Shown here piece by piece: positions 11,036-23,089 of a stretch of 64,000 nt of DNA. Within the stretch, counting starts at the first letter, position 1, and each line of letters begins with the position of its first letter. The notes under the pieces are model-generated. The model did not search any database. It saw only the letters and a list, made by a program, of their open reading frames with translations, and had not been told where the DNA came from. The stretch is taken from the NCBI GenBank assembly GCA_000697475.1, contig JNEU01000912.1, positions 62,001-126,000 on the forward strand, read 5' to 3'. Made by a program: the position numbers and the translations under genes. The DNA is from Lichtheimia corymbifera B2541 (Eukaryota; Mucoromycota; Mucoromycetes; Mucorales; Lichtheimiaceae).

Positions 11036-13660
11036 ATGAGTTTTGGTATCGAGCTTCGAGTAATATCAACTAGTGCATTTGGACATCAAGCGCATTCCTC
11101 GTATACTAATGCCACTCGATTGACGCTGCTAGAACCAAGTCCCTGCCATTGTCGACTATGTTGCTGACGGCATCCAGCAATTACAACGATTTCGGAACTT
11201 TATACGCGATCGATCCCAAATTGAAAAGGAGTATGCACAGAAGCTTGACAACCTTGCCAAAAAGTATTCCAGCAACAAAAGCACCAACGCTGAGGAGGAT
11301 GAATGGGAGGGCATGGATACCAGGTAATTTGGTTGAGAGAGAGGGTTGTGTGTGTGTGTGTGGATGAGATCATTCTGACATACACATGAGTATAGCACAT
11401 CCAATGCAGCATGGAAGGGTCTTATCACGCAAACGGGGATGGTGGCCAAATGTCATTTTGAATTGATGGATAATTTGAATGGCCCAATGATGGATGCTCT
11501 CAAAGGCACAATCACTCGAAAAGAAGAATCTCGCAAAAAGGTAACACCCGCCGCCGATATTTATGCCAAGAGGATGCCGAGAATTATGCACACTAATTTC
11601 TATTCCATCTAGCATGTGTCATTCTATCAAAAACTCAAGGCAGAAAGAGACAGGACGTACCAAGACAAGGACAAAGCAAAAGCATTATACGATGACAGCT
11701 GCATGGAGATCCAAAACATACGCAATAAGATTGCAAAAGGCACTGGTGATCAAGAAAAGGTAAAAGGAGGGTGAGGACCGTTATCCAGGAATGGGCAAAA
11801 ACTTATTTATACATATCACAGTATCAAAGACAACTTGACAATGCCATCATTGAATGCAACAACAAAAAGGTAAATAGAGGAGGAGGAAGGGAAGTAGTAT
11901 AAATGCATTTTACTTACAAGAGGATGGATATCACAGAATGCATATTTGCTTGCCTTGAGCGTCGCCAATGCTGAAAGGGAAAAATACTATGAAGAGGATC
12001 TTCCTATGCTAGCCGATGTAAGTGCAATGTAAGAATTATAAGGATGATGGATCGGAGGCTGACAGCAATCATTAGCAACTGCAAGATCTTGACAGCACGC
12101 GTGTTTTGGCATTGCAGGAAATCTATCGGAGCTACATTGAAAGGACCAGCAGCACCATGGCGTCCATCAAACATTATTATGCGGAAGCACTGGGGCCGGT
12201 CGACCAAATGGATGCAACAGCAGATGCCGCCATATTTCAATCATCCCATTTACCGGATCCACATCAACAAGAGGATATGAACAAACATTTCTCGTTTGTG
12301 CCTTGGAATGGAGGAGCTAATGCAGCTGGCACAGCAGTGGACACGGACGATCGATTGGTGATTGATGAGCCTTCCGTCATCTTTTTGAACAACAAGCTTA
12401 TCAAAGATCGGCGTCGACTGGATCAATTAGGTGACGAGCTATCACGGAATTCAGATCAAATGAAGAGCTTTGAGTCAGAATTGAAAACGATCCAAAACAA
12501 GGCATCTGCTCAGTATGACGTGACACACGAGGTAAGGGAGAGAGACAGAAAGTGGCTACTCGTATATATATATCTGATATCGTATATATAATATAGCGAC
12601 TTGTGGAGGTAGCAAGGAATGTCACCATGTTGTCAACTCAAAAGGCACGTGTCAAGAGCGAAGTCGATTTGATCATTCAAAGTATTGGCGATAGCGGATT
12701 GAACATGCAAAGCCATGACTTTAAGGCGTCTTCATTCACAATTCCAACTACATGCGACTATTGCGGAAACACTATTTGGGGTTTATCAAAGCAAGGAATG
12801 ACTTGTAAAGGTACTTACATTATGGATGAAATGGAATCAACTACTAACGTGGCTGTTGGATAGCTTGCGGTCTCAATTGTCATGCTAAATGTGAAATGAA
12901 AGTGGCTCCAAATTGTACCAAAGTCAAAGGAAAGATCAATCGCTATCATCCATCCCCTGCTCCTCAACCAAGTCCATCATCAACACCAAGAACATCCAAT
13001 GCAACTAGACCCTCCTCATCTTTACCCGCAAGTCCCACCACAGCTGTACCCCTTGGAACACAAACGATTGCTGTAGAATCCGCCCTATCCGTACGAGCGC
13101 TCTATGACTACACCGCACAATCGTCTGACGAGCTTACCATCAATGAGGGAGAATTACTGAATATTATTGGATCAGAAGGTGTGTATCTTGTTGTTGATTT
13201 TCAACCCTGTTTATTCACCACTATTTCGTTAGATGATGGCGAGAATGGATGGCTAAAAGTGGCAAGAGGTCAAGAGACAGGTTATGTTCCAGCCAACTAC
13301 ATTACATTTGAACAAACCACCCCATCAACATCACCGTCACCACCACCAGCACCACCAGCACCCGTATCATCATCCTTTGAAACTACTACAGCTCCATCTC
13401 CACAGGAACCTATTGAAGAACAACCTCTCCAGACAACACAACAAGAACAAGAACATCCTATCGTTACCTATGAGCAGAGCCCACCGCCATCACCTCCTAC
13501 CTATGTGGTGGCCATGTATGACTTTGAAGCAGTGAATAGTGATGAGCTGAATATCCGTGAAGGCGATCGAATCCTTGTAACAAAAAAAGATGATAGTGGG
13601 TGGTGGGAAGGAACATTGAATGGACGGTCAGGGATGTTCCCGGCTAATTATGTGGAATAA
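11036..13660 (+). CDS. BZZ1: BZZ1-like F-BAR, C1 and double-SH3 protein
   Basis: Ten exons (11036-11059, 11133-11323, 11396-11540, 11613-11759, 11822-11869, 11937-12017, 12076-12531, 12597-12810, 12864-13178, 13233-13660) give 682 residues with consistent phases. In order: an FCH/F-BAR coiled coil (about 1-340), a C1 zinc-binding domain with the HDF...CDYCG...CK.CGLNCHAKC pattern (about 385-435), a Pro/Ser linker, SH3-1 with ALYDYTA and NGWLKV, a Pro-rich linker, and SH3-2 with AMYDFEA, GWWEG and FPANYV at the extreme C-terminus. Bzz1 proteins bind curved membrane and recruit WASP/Las17 to activate Arp2/3 at endocytic patches. The first coding exon is only 24 nt; it is followed by a good branch site (ACTAAT). 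Confidence 0.92.
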
Positions 13661-13987
13661 ACTTGGAGGTTTATATGTAATTGCTTATCCCAAAATAGTG
13701 GTTCGCGCACAAACACTACCCACCCCTTTGTTGTATATTCACGTATCTTATGTATTATTCCCCAATTTATTGTATGCATGAATGATGATTGCTATCAAAA
13801 GAAGATGGTGGTGGTGGGGGGTTGTTGTTGTGGGATGGGGTGAGTAGTAGTGGTGGTGGTAGAAGGTGCCGTGTTGCTATGGATACCATGCGCTTGGTAC
13901 TCGTGGTTTCGATCTCCTTTGCAAGTTGCACTCGTGCTCCTTTCCCTTCCTTGTACCTTCTTTACCCAACCAACCAACCCACTTGTC

Positions 13988-16900
13988 ATGACGACCAGCA
14001 AAATATCCCAAATCGTCAGAGACATTGAATCCGCCAGATGTAAAGGACAATGGTATGCCATCCCTGAGTTGGCTAGGAGGTACAAAAAGTACTGTAGTAG
14101 TGGCACAGGTATCGTTTTCTTGGGTGACACGTCAAACAACAGGGCTCCCATGGCTCACCATACGTTCTCATTTCAGTTTTGGAGCAAACCATCCTTGTCG
14201 AAGCAACACTGGCGCAATACATTGAGAACTACGAGGACGATGACGGCAACCAAGTACGCGTAGAGTCCCATCAGGTCGAACCGTTACTGCAGCAACTGGA
14301 GTCGGCCCTTGAATCGGCAAACGACTTGACAACGGATGCAGAAAAAGAGGTATGTATATGGATGGTGCTTATGCATGCATTCATCTCACACGATAGTTGA
14401 ATGATAGTTTTGTCGCGTGGTGGTGGCACGTTGTTATTACGAATGCGGCGAATTGTCAAAAGCATTGGATATTGTGGAAGCCTTGTCATTCAAAAAAGAT
14501 GATGTTGCTTCTGGCTACGGTCTCATCCTCTTTTTGCAAGCCAGAGCTATCAAAGGTATGTCCGAGATGGGTTGTAAAGAGGAATTGGATGAGTAATAAT
14601 CTTGCTGGTTGCTATGATAGCTATCGGATATGAAAAGGCTGGTAACATGGATGCTGCCATGCAGAGCTTTTTGGGGATTCTGGATCTGTTAAAGAATGCC
14701 AGTGAAGCCAGCAGCAATGACCTTGTATTTATCGAATGGACGGAAGAAGCATTGTATCGAGCTGTACTAGCAGCCCTTGGAAATAGGTAAATTTCAGGAG
14801 GATGGTGGGATGTGGCGGGAATATTGACCCCAGGTTACACATTACTGCTACAGGTCATTGGTACAACAGCAGCACACGATGGATTTTATTCGAACGTATC
14901 ACAATGTTACGGTTGGACAGCCGATTGGTTGGCGTACCATCAAACGCATGAATATCATACGGCATTCCACAAAGTACTTGTCGTCTCTTTTCACAGCAGG
15001 ACAATACATTGATACCAATGGGTAAGGGACGTACATGGTGTATGATAGGGATCTGGTATTTATTATTACTGTAGACAACTACCTGGTTCACAGCAGGCTT
15101 TTACTTCTGAGATCATGTCCTTATATACCCTATACGAGAGAATGCTCGAAGCCTACTTTCCCAAAGCAGGCGATACCAATTGGTTGGTGATTGATTTCAT
15201 CAATCAACTTGCCGCAGATATCGAGATTTTGGACACTTTGACGCCGCAACACCTCCAAGTAAGTTTCTACTCTATTAGGATAAGAGAACTGACATTTGGG
15301 GGATTTGTAGGTTCTGGAAAGAGCAGCTCAACGCACATTCAATTCCCCTTGCATTACACGACACATGTTTTACACATTGATGCGACTCTGCGATTACGAG
15401 GAAGCGAAGCATGCATTACATTCATATTTGCATCAAGTGGGGCTGAGTACCAAAGAATGGCAAGACGCACGATCCGCAGGAGATGCTTTTGTTACCAATC
15501 CCTTGACCGGAAAAAGTCAACCTATTCCACATGTTGAAGGCCATGCTTTGGATCATCTTGTGCAAAGGACTGTCAGTGGCAAGCGAGTGTCTATTGCATC
15601 ACAACGAGTCGATGAAAAGGAATCATTGTCAGATATGATCCACGTATTTTTGGAAGCTGTCAAGCTGTATTGCGTTCATGTGGGAGATGGACCTGGTGCT
15701 GTGGAGATGGCGGAAATGGCACGTAAAAAGCTTGTGGCGGATGTTGTACCGACAGCCGAAGGGCCAAAGCTTGAAGCCCAAGTGTACCGTGCTACCGGTA
15801 TTGCTTAGGGTGTGGGTGATGATGGTTGTTTACGAGAAGGTACTAACAACGCGAATTTATAGCGAGCGATTCAAGTTTACGTGCCACTTACTATGAGAAA
15901 GCACTTGAGGCCTTTTGCGAATCAGCCGATATGGATCCACACAGCTGGAAAACATACTATCACCTTGCATTACAATATGCTGAGATGCGTGACACACAGA
16001 ATGCGTTACAAGCAGTAACACGAGCCCTTCAGCAAAATTCCAACGAGATTTCCCTGTGGCATTTGTTGACACTTGTATGCTCATGCCCTGGTCAAAACGA
16101 TCTTACACGTGCCTTGAAGACTTGTGAACTTGGCCTTCAGCAACAAACGCCAGAGGATGATCAACCTGTCCCCAAGCTGCATTGGAAGCTCAGGAAGGAT
16201 TATTTGCAGCATACGGCAAAATGGAACAATCAGCTGCTGACAATCAACACGCTCTACTGTACCAAAATAAGAATCTTATTGTGTCCGGCTCACTCAATAA
16301 CTTGGGACAAAGCGAGACCCAATTATCACAACAACGACGTCGTGGATTAAGTGTCAGCAGCCAACAAGTACCTCAAGTCGAGGAATTACAGATATCTGCC
16401 TCTCGATCCACCGATGATGTTCATACCAGCAGGCAACGTCGATCCCCTTCGACCTTTAGCAACGGGAATAGCAACACATTCTTGACCGTGCCTGATGAAG
16501 ATACGCATAGCATACCCGAGAGTGTGCGCACCAATTCAAGTCATCGATCCTATGGATTACACCTCTTCAGCTCAAGAAGCACAACTAGACGATCAAAAAG
16601 AGATTTAACGGTGAATGAAGCACCTTGTAATTTCCCAGGTGATCTTTCTCTTGAAGGTAAAGGGACTTGGCAATATCCCATTATATAGAACACTAATAGC
16701 TTTTTTGCAGGCTTATCTCCTCATGGCAGTACATCGCAAAGCAGCATGTCTAGCTTATTAAAACCAGCAGTACCCGTCAATGGTCAACAGCGTCATTTAT
16801 CCACTCGGCTACGACAACAGCATTTTGCCAGGATATTATCCGACCTTTGGTTGCTATCGGCGTCGTCTTTTTTGAAGCTGGGCAAACTTGGTGAAGCACT

Positions 16901-17183
16901 CAAGGCTATTGAGGAAGCTGAGAATGCGGATCGTACATCGAATGCACGCGTGTGGGCTATGTTGGGACGCTATTGGCTTGCTCAGAAAAATATAGACAAT
17001 GCAATAGAGGCATTCGAGAAGGGCGCAGGCATTGATCCTCAGGACATTGACAATTCGCTTTGTTTGGCCAATGCCTACTTTGAAATAGGCAACATGGAAA
17101 TGGCGGAAGGAACACTTGAGAGTTTGACCAAAGGATTTGGATGGCACAGTGCTGCAGCATGTGCATCGAAGCGATCGAGCTAA
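13988..17183 (+). CDS. YPP1: TTC7/YPP1-like TPR protein (PI4-kinase scaffold), C-terminus out of frame
   Basis: A multi-exon gene (exons begin 13988-14108, 14177-14349, 14408-14555 and continue) for a tetratricopeptide protein. TTC7/Ypp1 bridges Efr3 and the PI4-kinase Stt4 at the plasma membrane. Canonical TPR helices sit near the C-terminus (ALKAIEEAE...ARVWAMLGRYWLAQKNIDNAIEAFEKG in pieces). A Ser-rich low-complexity insert lies at about 16,330-16,690. The frame then ends at TAA 17,181-17,183, but the expected family C-terminus (a YALDLENTQPIQPF-type ending) is present in the next frame to a TGA at 17,260-17,262. The switch point is around 17,140-17,160. As written the protein lacks its last roughly 35 family residues; see findings. 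Confidence 0.82.
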
Positions 17184-17331
17184 AGAATGCATGATGTACG
17201 CATTGGATCTTGAAAATACGCAACCCATTCAGCCATTTTCTATTTTACCAGTTTATATTTGATGTATACACACACAAACAATAATGAACAATGCTGTTTA
17301 AATGGATGGGGGTATTATTATTATAATTTCA

Positions 17332-18106
17332 CTATGTATCTTCTGCTTGTCGAAGCTTTCTCATCTCGTTGAATGCACGTATAAAGAGCGGTCGAATCTC
17401 ATTGATCTCCATAAGCGACATGTTGTTCATCTATTTTGATATCTTTAGCATTGGGTAAACAACCTTTTGCTTGTAATAGTACCATCAATGATTCATCCAG
17501 GGATTGGATACCAAGGCGTGTCTTTGCTTGTCGCGTTTCTCTTAAATCCTTCAATAGCCGCCGTACTTGTTCCGCATTGGGGATATCAGTGGATGCCCTG
17601 TAATAATAGGAATGAGAGAGAGTCATCTAATCTGCTTTGAATATACATACACTTCTAATAGCATATGTGAGAGCTCCATGTATCGAAACGGCAGCTGACT
17701 GAATTCGGGTTCTGTTTGCTCATCTTCCAGTTTGCTGGTCAAGTTTTCTATGTTGCATCGAATTGAATTCCATGGGCGTAATAAAAGAAAAAGAATATCT
17801 TACCAACTGTTAACCATTCTGGTGGCACCACTGTGCATAAATTATTCCTCTTCATAAGCAGAGCAAGCCATACTGGAACTGTGCTTTTGAGTGGTGGTTG
17901 GAAAGGTCCAATGGTGCCCTGTTCACAATGTCAACTTCAGCCCCCCTCCTCCAACGATCGATCTTGTAGATCAAAGGAAGACCTACCTGAATGAAGTCGA
18001 GTTTTGGAAGTTTGACTGTGGGAATGATTGTTATCGTCTCGTTGCCGGCAAGGAATTCAATTTCACGAGGAGTGAACGAAGACTGATGTTGTCGCGGTAA
18101 AGCCAT
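17332..18106 (-). CDS. PSF2: GINS complex subunit PSF2
   Basis: Five exons (18106-17987, 17918-17804, 17747-17651, 17597-17483, 17430-17332) give 181 residues, the normal size for this family. Psf2 is one of four GINS subunits; with Cdc45 and Mcm2-7 it forms the CMG replicative helicase. Seen directly: an N-terminal B domain start (TPREIEFLAGNE), the GPFQPP...VPVWLALLMKRNN...VPPEWL block, the helical TRQAKTRLGI segment, and the C-terminal MSLMEINEIRP helix. The last intron (17482-17431, 52 bp) was chosen because only that donor keeps the MEINE helix in frame. The start at 18106 matches the short N-terminus of the family; open frame upstream is fortuitous. Confidence 0.92.
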
Positions 18107-18445
18107 GGTGAAAAGCAAGAACAAGGAACGAGCGGAAGATGTGTAACCATTATTGACGGTGGTGTCATTGTCATATTCCTCTTGTTCACTATCGAAGCTC
18201 TCCTTAACATATACATCTTCCCTATCTTTGTCTTGTCCAAAAGGACCTATTGCCTTACATTCGATGACTTTTAAAACCAATATGTTGCTTCCCGATATTG
18301 CTATTGTAGTAGCTAGTGGTGCACCCCAATGCCGACTGTTGTATCGAGACAAACCTACACAAAGGCTGCGTTTCCCCTCGTTGACAATTCTGAGTTCAAA
18401 ATTCAAGGGGTGTGAGCCCACCCAATGATATTATGTCATTAAACA

Positions 18446-18780
18446 CAACCAATCTTTATCATGCAATTACACACTATTGACCTCCCATAAAAATTCATAT
18501 TTTGCAACAATCGATTCTGTGTTTGCTCCGCTACATGGTGCAATTTGTCTAGTGTCGCTACGGCGTCATTTTTTGTTTTCTCGATATGGAAATTATCTGA
18601 TCTATCATGTGTGTTCCACCTCGTGATAATCAAAAATGGGGATATGGTGTAGTGGTATCACGTTTGCTTTGCATGCAAAAGGCCCGGGGTTCAAGTCCCC
18701 GTGTCTCCAACATTGGTCTTCAATACCTTGAAAAGGGTATGAGAAGAACATTCTCTTTTTTGTTTTCCGAGATCACGTGA
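18446..18780 (-). repeat. inverted duplication, right arm (contains intact tRNA-Ala)
   Basis: Reverse-complement counterpart of 2,266-2,591 about 16 kb away. It includes the intact tRNA-Ala(TGC), downstream T-rich terminator-like sequence, and upstream flank with the same short antisense reading frame. The arm ends at a CACGTG site (18,774-18,779), also present at the boundary of the left arm. Confidence 0.8.
18638..18709 (+). tRNA. tRNA-Ala (anticodon TGC)
   Basis: A 72-nt cloverleaf can be drawn by hand. Acceptor GGGGATA pairs with TGTCTCC (G-T wobbles at two positions), followed by discriminator A. The D arm carries GTAGTGGTA. The anticodon stem TTTGC/GCAAA encloses the loop TTTGCAT, giving anticodon TGC that reads GCA alanine codons. 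The T arm CGGGG-TTCAAGT-CCCCG is perfect. No intron is present. A run of T residues (18,756-18,761) lies about 45 bp downstream. The A box overlaps the D arm and the B box GGTTCAAGTCC is intact. Confidence 0.92.
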
Positions 18781-19105
18781 TCGATTTTCGTGAAAGCGAT
18801 GGATAGTTTTATAAAAACATGAGTATTATACCAAGTTTCTTATTTGACAAATATATGTCTTACGTCACATATCATTTATGTACTACCACTCTGATGAAGA
18901 TGAATGAACATCGCCAGATCCCAATTTACATAACGTATAGATAGATGGTAGTCTTTTATTTACCATGTCTATGACAAACAAGGTACATGATCGACAGTCA
19001 ACATCGATAAGGATTCTGGTGGTGTAGTAGAGTAAGGGAAAGGAGGTAACTCTATTTTGAACCTAGCAATTTGGATCGTTATGAACGATGATATCTTTCT
19101 TTATT
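18781..19105. other. intergenic, no gene recognised
   Basis: AT-rich spacer between the tRNA duplication and the 3' end of the zinc-finger gene. I see no open frame, repeat or RNA gene that can be supported. Confidence 0.5.
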
Positions 19106-20002
19106 CTATTGCGGAACACTTGCTGTGATACAAGTTTGGGATTGGGTGTTGGGTGACATATTGATGGATTGTTGGCCTTCAGGGTCAGCGTTATTACTGT
19201 TGCCGTGGGTTGTTTGTGGTGGCATGTGGTATAATAATAAACTATCTTTGGTAGTAGCAGGTGAATGGGATGAGTCGTTTGGTGGTGGTGGGTAATTACT
19301 AGAAGCATAGACGTGTTGATAAGCTTCTTGTTGGCCATGATGATGATGTTGCTTGTTGGCACTCATCTTTTGTGAATCACAGCAGGATGGTGACGAGGAT
19401 GATGGAGCAGCAGCAGCAGAGGCTGTTGTTTCGGGTACAGGAGTCAGCTGAGATGTTGTTGTTGTTGTTGTCATGGTAACATGTTGATGTGATGAATGCG
19501 ATGGCAACGGTGGTGATGGTGGAGTGAAAGATGAAAAGCGACCTATATTAGGTTCAACGTTGTATTGCATAAATGGTGGTTCCTGAATTGTGTATTGCGG
19601 AGGAGCTTGATTGATAAGATGGGATCGAGTCATGTGAAAGTGCAAAGCTGTACGTGATGAGAAGCGTCGATCACAGTGTGGATGTAAGCAAAGAAATCGG
19701 CGACACCTGTGGGATAGCTTATAATGGTGATCTGTCTCGGACACACTACGAAAAGTCTTGTCGCACAGTGAGCAAATACGAGGTGGATACGTGACATTGA
19801 TGAGAGAGAGTAGGGAAATGTATCGATTCTCCACTGTAAGCGTGTTGTAATAATAAGGTCGTTGATAGGTGGTTCTCTCTCGTGGAATATGGCCTTGGTG
19901 TGTTTGTTCAATAACTTGAAAGGAACTGTTTGCTTTGCCATTGGGTTTTTCAAAAGATGCAGGAGAGACAATGGTCATTTTCAAAGGGAAATGAGAGGTC
20001 AT
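19106..20002 (-). CDS. C2H2 zinc-finger protein, two fingers
   Basis: An uninterrupted 298-codon frame. Residues 77-99 form a C2H2 finger (CSLCDKTF ... HHYKLSH) and residues about 103-126 a second (CLHPHCDRRF ... HFHMTRSH) with four residues between its cysteines. The rest is low complexity: Pro/Tyr/Gln-rich before and Ser/Thr/His/Pro/Asn-rich after the fingers, as in many fungal transcription factors. A nuclear DNA-binding role is likely, but no named orthologue is recognised. ATG 20002 gives the longest product; an in-frame ATG at 19978 is an alternative. It shares a 209-bp intergenic region with the divergent LRRC40-like gene. Confidence 0.75.
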   Translation of the reverse strand: MTSHFPLKMTIVSPASFEKPNGKANSSFQVIEQTHQGHIPRERTTYQRPYYYNTLTVENRYISLLSLINVTYPPRICSLCDKTFRSVSETDHHYKLSHRCRRFLCLHPHCDRRFSSRTALHFHMTRSHLINQAPPQYTIQEPPFMQYNVEPNIGRFSSFTPPSPPLPSHSSHQHVTMTTTTTTSQLTPVPETTASAAAAPSSSSPSCCDSQKMSANKQHHHHGQQEAYQHVYASSNYPPPPNDSSHSPATTKDSLLLYHMPPQTTHGNSNNADPEGQQSINMSPNTQSQTCITASVPQ

Positions 20003-20211
20003 TGTGGCGTGTAAAAGAGTGTTAAATGTTCACGGCATCTACGTGGGATGAGTGTTGTAACGGGGTCGGTGCAACCGACAAGCAAAAGGACAAGGCTGCA
20101 TCTGCATGGCAGCACGTGATACGTCGTCGCCACATTAACTCTCACACCACGTCGTGCCTCCCCCACCCAAACTCAGTTTCGAGCACTCCTTTTTCTTCTC
20201 CCTCATTCGAG
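20003..20211. promoter_or_regulatory. bidirectional promoter with CACGTG box
   Basis: Only 209 bp separate the start codons of the zinc-finger gene (minus) and the LRRC40-like gene (plus). A CACGTG palindrome is at 20,113-20,118, near the middle, the site class bound by bHLH factors such as Cbf1 or Pho4 homologues. The side facing the plus-strand gene is pyrimidine-rich. Regulatory function is inferred from position only. Confidence 0.45.
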
Positions 20212-21883
20212 ATGAGCTTGCACCAGCAAAAACGTTCGTCCATTGTACAACCTCGTCCAACAAAAGCGTCATTGATGCGTCAACAAGGTCAACCATCCAG
20301 TCCTACTCCTTCTCCTGCTGCTGATGTGTCACGTTCCCGGGATTCCGCAACTGTCAAAAAGAGCGTCTCGAAGGGGTCTCACGTTCAAGCATCCGAGGGG
20401 ATTCGAGCATTTATGGCTAGCAAGCGTGCTGCTGCTCAACAGCAACGGAAGACTGCACCATCATCACAACCATCTACTACACCAAGAAACCGTGTCATGA
20501 CAGGTGCCGACCGTTATACATTTGATGATGAGGACGCCTTTGGTCAGCCATCCTCGAAATCCAATCTCAAGATTCAGACCATCATCAAGCAAGCAAAGTC
20601 TTCAGGAAAACTCAACATCTCCAATCGAGAACTAGCAGAGATTCCCGAGGAAGTTTGGTCAATGTGAGTATCTTGGATTGCATAGGGTCGGTGTTATTCA
20701 TGCATTCGTTCTATTTCAGGTACCACGTGGATCCAAACAAGATTGTCGTCGATTTCAGTTCCTCAGGTGATGCCTGGTATGATTCGACAGAGCTCAACAA
20801 GTTTATTGCCACAAACAACGAGATCACTGAACTTGACGAGAGGATCGGTACTGAATTTGGAGCTTTGACCTTGATCGATGTAAGTTTTATTCAAGAGAGT
20901 ATACATGCACTTTTTATTTACCCACAGTTACTATGCTAGTTGCGGAACAATCAGCTCTCATCCTTACCCGACACGTTGAATCAGTTGAGCCAATTGACAG
21001 TATTGCATTTGTCACACAATGCTTTTGAGACCATTCCTTCAAGCGTATATGATCTTGTCAAGCTAAGAGATTTGGACTTGGCTCACAACAAGTTGCGCGT
21101 GGTACCAGCGGATATTGGAAGATTATCGCAATTGGAGATTTTGAACTTGAATGACAACAATCTACAAGAGATGGCGGATGATGTGGGACAGTTACACAAG
21201 CTCCGTAAGCTCTATCTAAGCGAGAATCAACTCGTGGAGCTACCAGCAGTGGAGTCATTGGGTGGATGGCAAAAATTGGAAGAATTACATGTATCCAACA
21301 ATCAATTACGAGTGCTTTTCAAAGGCAAGTTACCATGGTGGTGGATGGGGAGATGAGCAGATGCTAATTATATTATATGTGATTATTAGGGTCATCTCCT
21401 GCTGAAGAAATTGCATTACCGAAATTGACTCGTTTGGACGCGCATCAAAACAGTATGACGACTCTGGCAGATGAAGGATGCCGCAAGATGATTTCTCTCC
21501 CCAATCTCAAGGAATTGCTCTTGGCTTATAATCAACTATCCGATGATACAAGCGTTATGTTGCTTACCAGTGCGCCTGAAATCCAAACGCTTGATATTTC
21601 TTCGAATCTCTTTTCCGACATTCCATCCACCGTGCTTGAATTGCGTGAATTGATACGATTGGATGTCAGTGCAAATCATTTACGTGTCCTTCGTCCTGAC
21701 TTGGGCAAGCTTGAGCACCTTGCAGTGATCAACTGGGAAGGCAATCCACTTCGCTCGGTACCTAGGAATGTGACTATGGTGGAGCTCATTGAATCGTTGA
21801 GATCAAAAATGACATTGGAAGAAGAGGAAAAGGGCAACGAAGCAGCAAATGATGAGAAGGATGATGATGCAGGGGGTTTGGTT

Positions 21884-21936
<53 letters not shown>

Positions 21937-22673
21937 TTCAAATGAAGAAAAGTTGGAGGAACCAACAACACCTGCCATTGTTGTGCGTGCGAGTGGCACC
22001 CTTGATCTATCAAACCAGCAACTGGATGATGTGACGCACGATGCACTGACTCAGTCCAACAACATGACGCCTGCCACCCTTCAATTGCATCATAATCGAT
22101 TACAAGATATACCAACGACGCTTGATATGTTCGCGAATACCCTGGTTCACCTTTATCTCCACCACAATCGTATATCCCAACTGTCGTTGACATCATCTTC
22201 ATTCCCGATTTTTGCATCACTCAAGACACTTTCTCTTGCCAACAATCGTATTGCTTCGATTGAAGTTACCCCTGAAGCTGAGCCCGTTTTCCCCAAGCTT
22301 GTTGAACTCGACGTCAGCTATAATGCTTTGACCATTTTACCCGAGGATTTGACCGCACATTTACCATCACTTCGCACGCTGCGTGCAAACACGAACCAAA
22401 TAGGCAAAATTTCTGCAAAGAGCTTGGAGAATTTGGAAGTAATTGATCTTGCCAACAACGACATTGCTTATCTACCACCCGAGATTGGGCGTATTCGCAG
22501 TATCAAGGAGCTGATGTTGTATGGTAACAGGTAGGCGATACTAAATAGGTTCACACACATGCTCCTTTTATTGACATGTGGATGGGTATAGATTCCGTAT
22601 CCCACGTCCTACTGTGTTAGATCAAGGCACACAAGCCGTACTCGAATTCCTTCGTCGTAGATTAGGTGAATAA
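20212..22673 (+). CDS. LRRC40-like leucine-rich repeat protein with polyalanine tract
   Basis: Five exons (20212-20663, 20720-20879, 20940-21324, 21390-22530, 22592-22673) give 739 residues. The N-terminal 150 residues are Ser/Pro/Gln-rich and disordered. Many LxxLxLxxNxL repeats follow in two blocks, split by a polyalanine run of about 15-16 residues (21,885-21,935) encoded by a GCA microsatellite inside an acidic linker. The C-terminus (FRIPRPTVLDQGTQAVLEFLRRR) is typical of LRRC40. Intron 3 (21325-21389) begins with GC, not GT: the exon ends AAAG and the intron starts GCAAGT, and only this choice keeps the frame. The function of LRRC40 is not well established; it is probably an intracellular scaffold. 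Confidence 0.86.
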
Positions 22674-23089
22674 ACTGAAAGCGATTTGTTTAATAGATGT
22701 GCGGGATGATATAGCGCATCGATATGATAGGTTACATAATTGGTGGTGATTGTTGGTTGAAAAAAGCAAAGAAAACATATTAATGGAGGATGATATATGT
22801 AATAGTAGTGGGAGTGCATGGTTGTGGCATATAGTACCACATCGGTGGAGGGAAAAAAAGTGCAAGGCACACCGTTTTTGACGTTGCTTCCATGGATACG
22901 ACTGTTGGGAGAACGCTGAGGGCTCGCAAATCTCATTGGTTACAGCGACTCGCTGACGGAATTCTTCTTGGAAAAGCGTCGTCCTTCTCTCTTTTCTTGA
23001 ACTACAAACACACACACACACACACTCAAAGACACAGCTACCTATTTTTTTTTATTGTCGACCAAGTCTACCAACCAATCTATTCGCAA
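22674..23089. other. intergenic with CA microsatellite
   Basis: Spacer between the LRRC40-like gene and GSK3. A CA microsatellite lies at about 23,009-23,024. The open frames here are short and overlap each other on both strands; none has a recognisable domain. Confidence 0.5.

Noticed and set aside
13795..14151. 118-codon minus-strand open frame
   Set aside because: It overlaps the first exons of the TTC7-like gene on the other strand and shows no domain.
21676..22220. Minus-strand frames with polyalanine or polyleucine runs
   Set aside because: They are antisense readings of the GCA microsatellite in the LRRC40-like gene.
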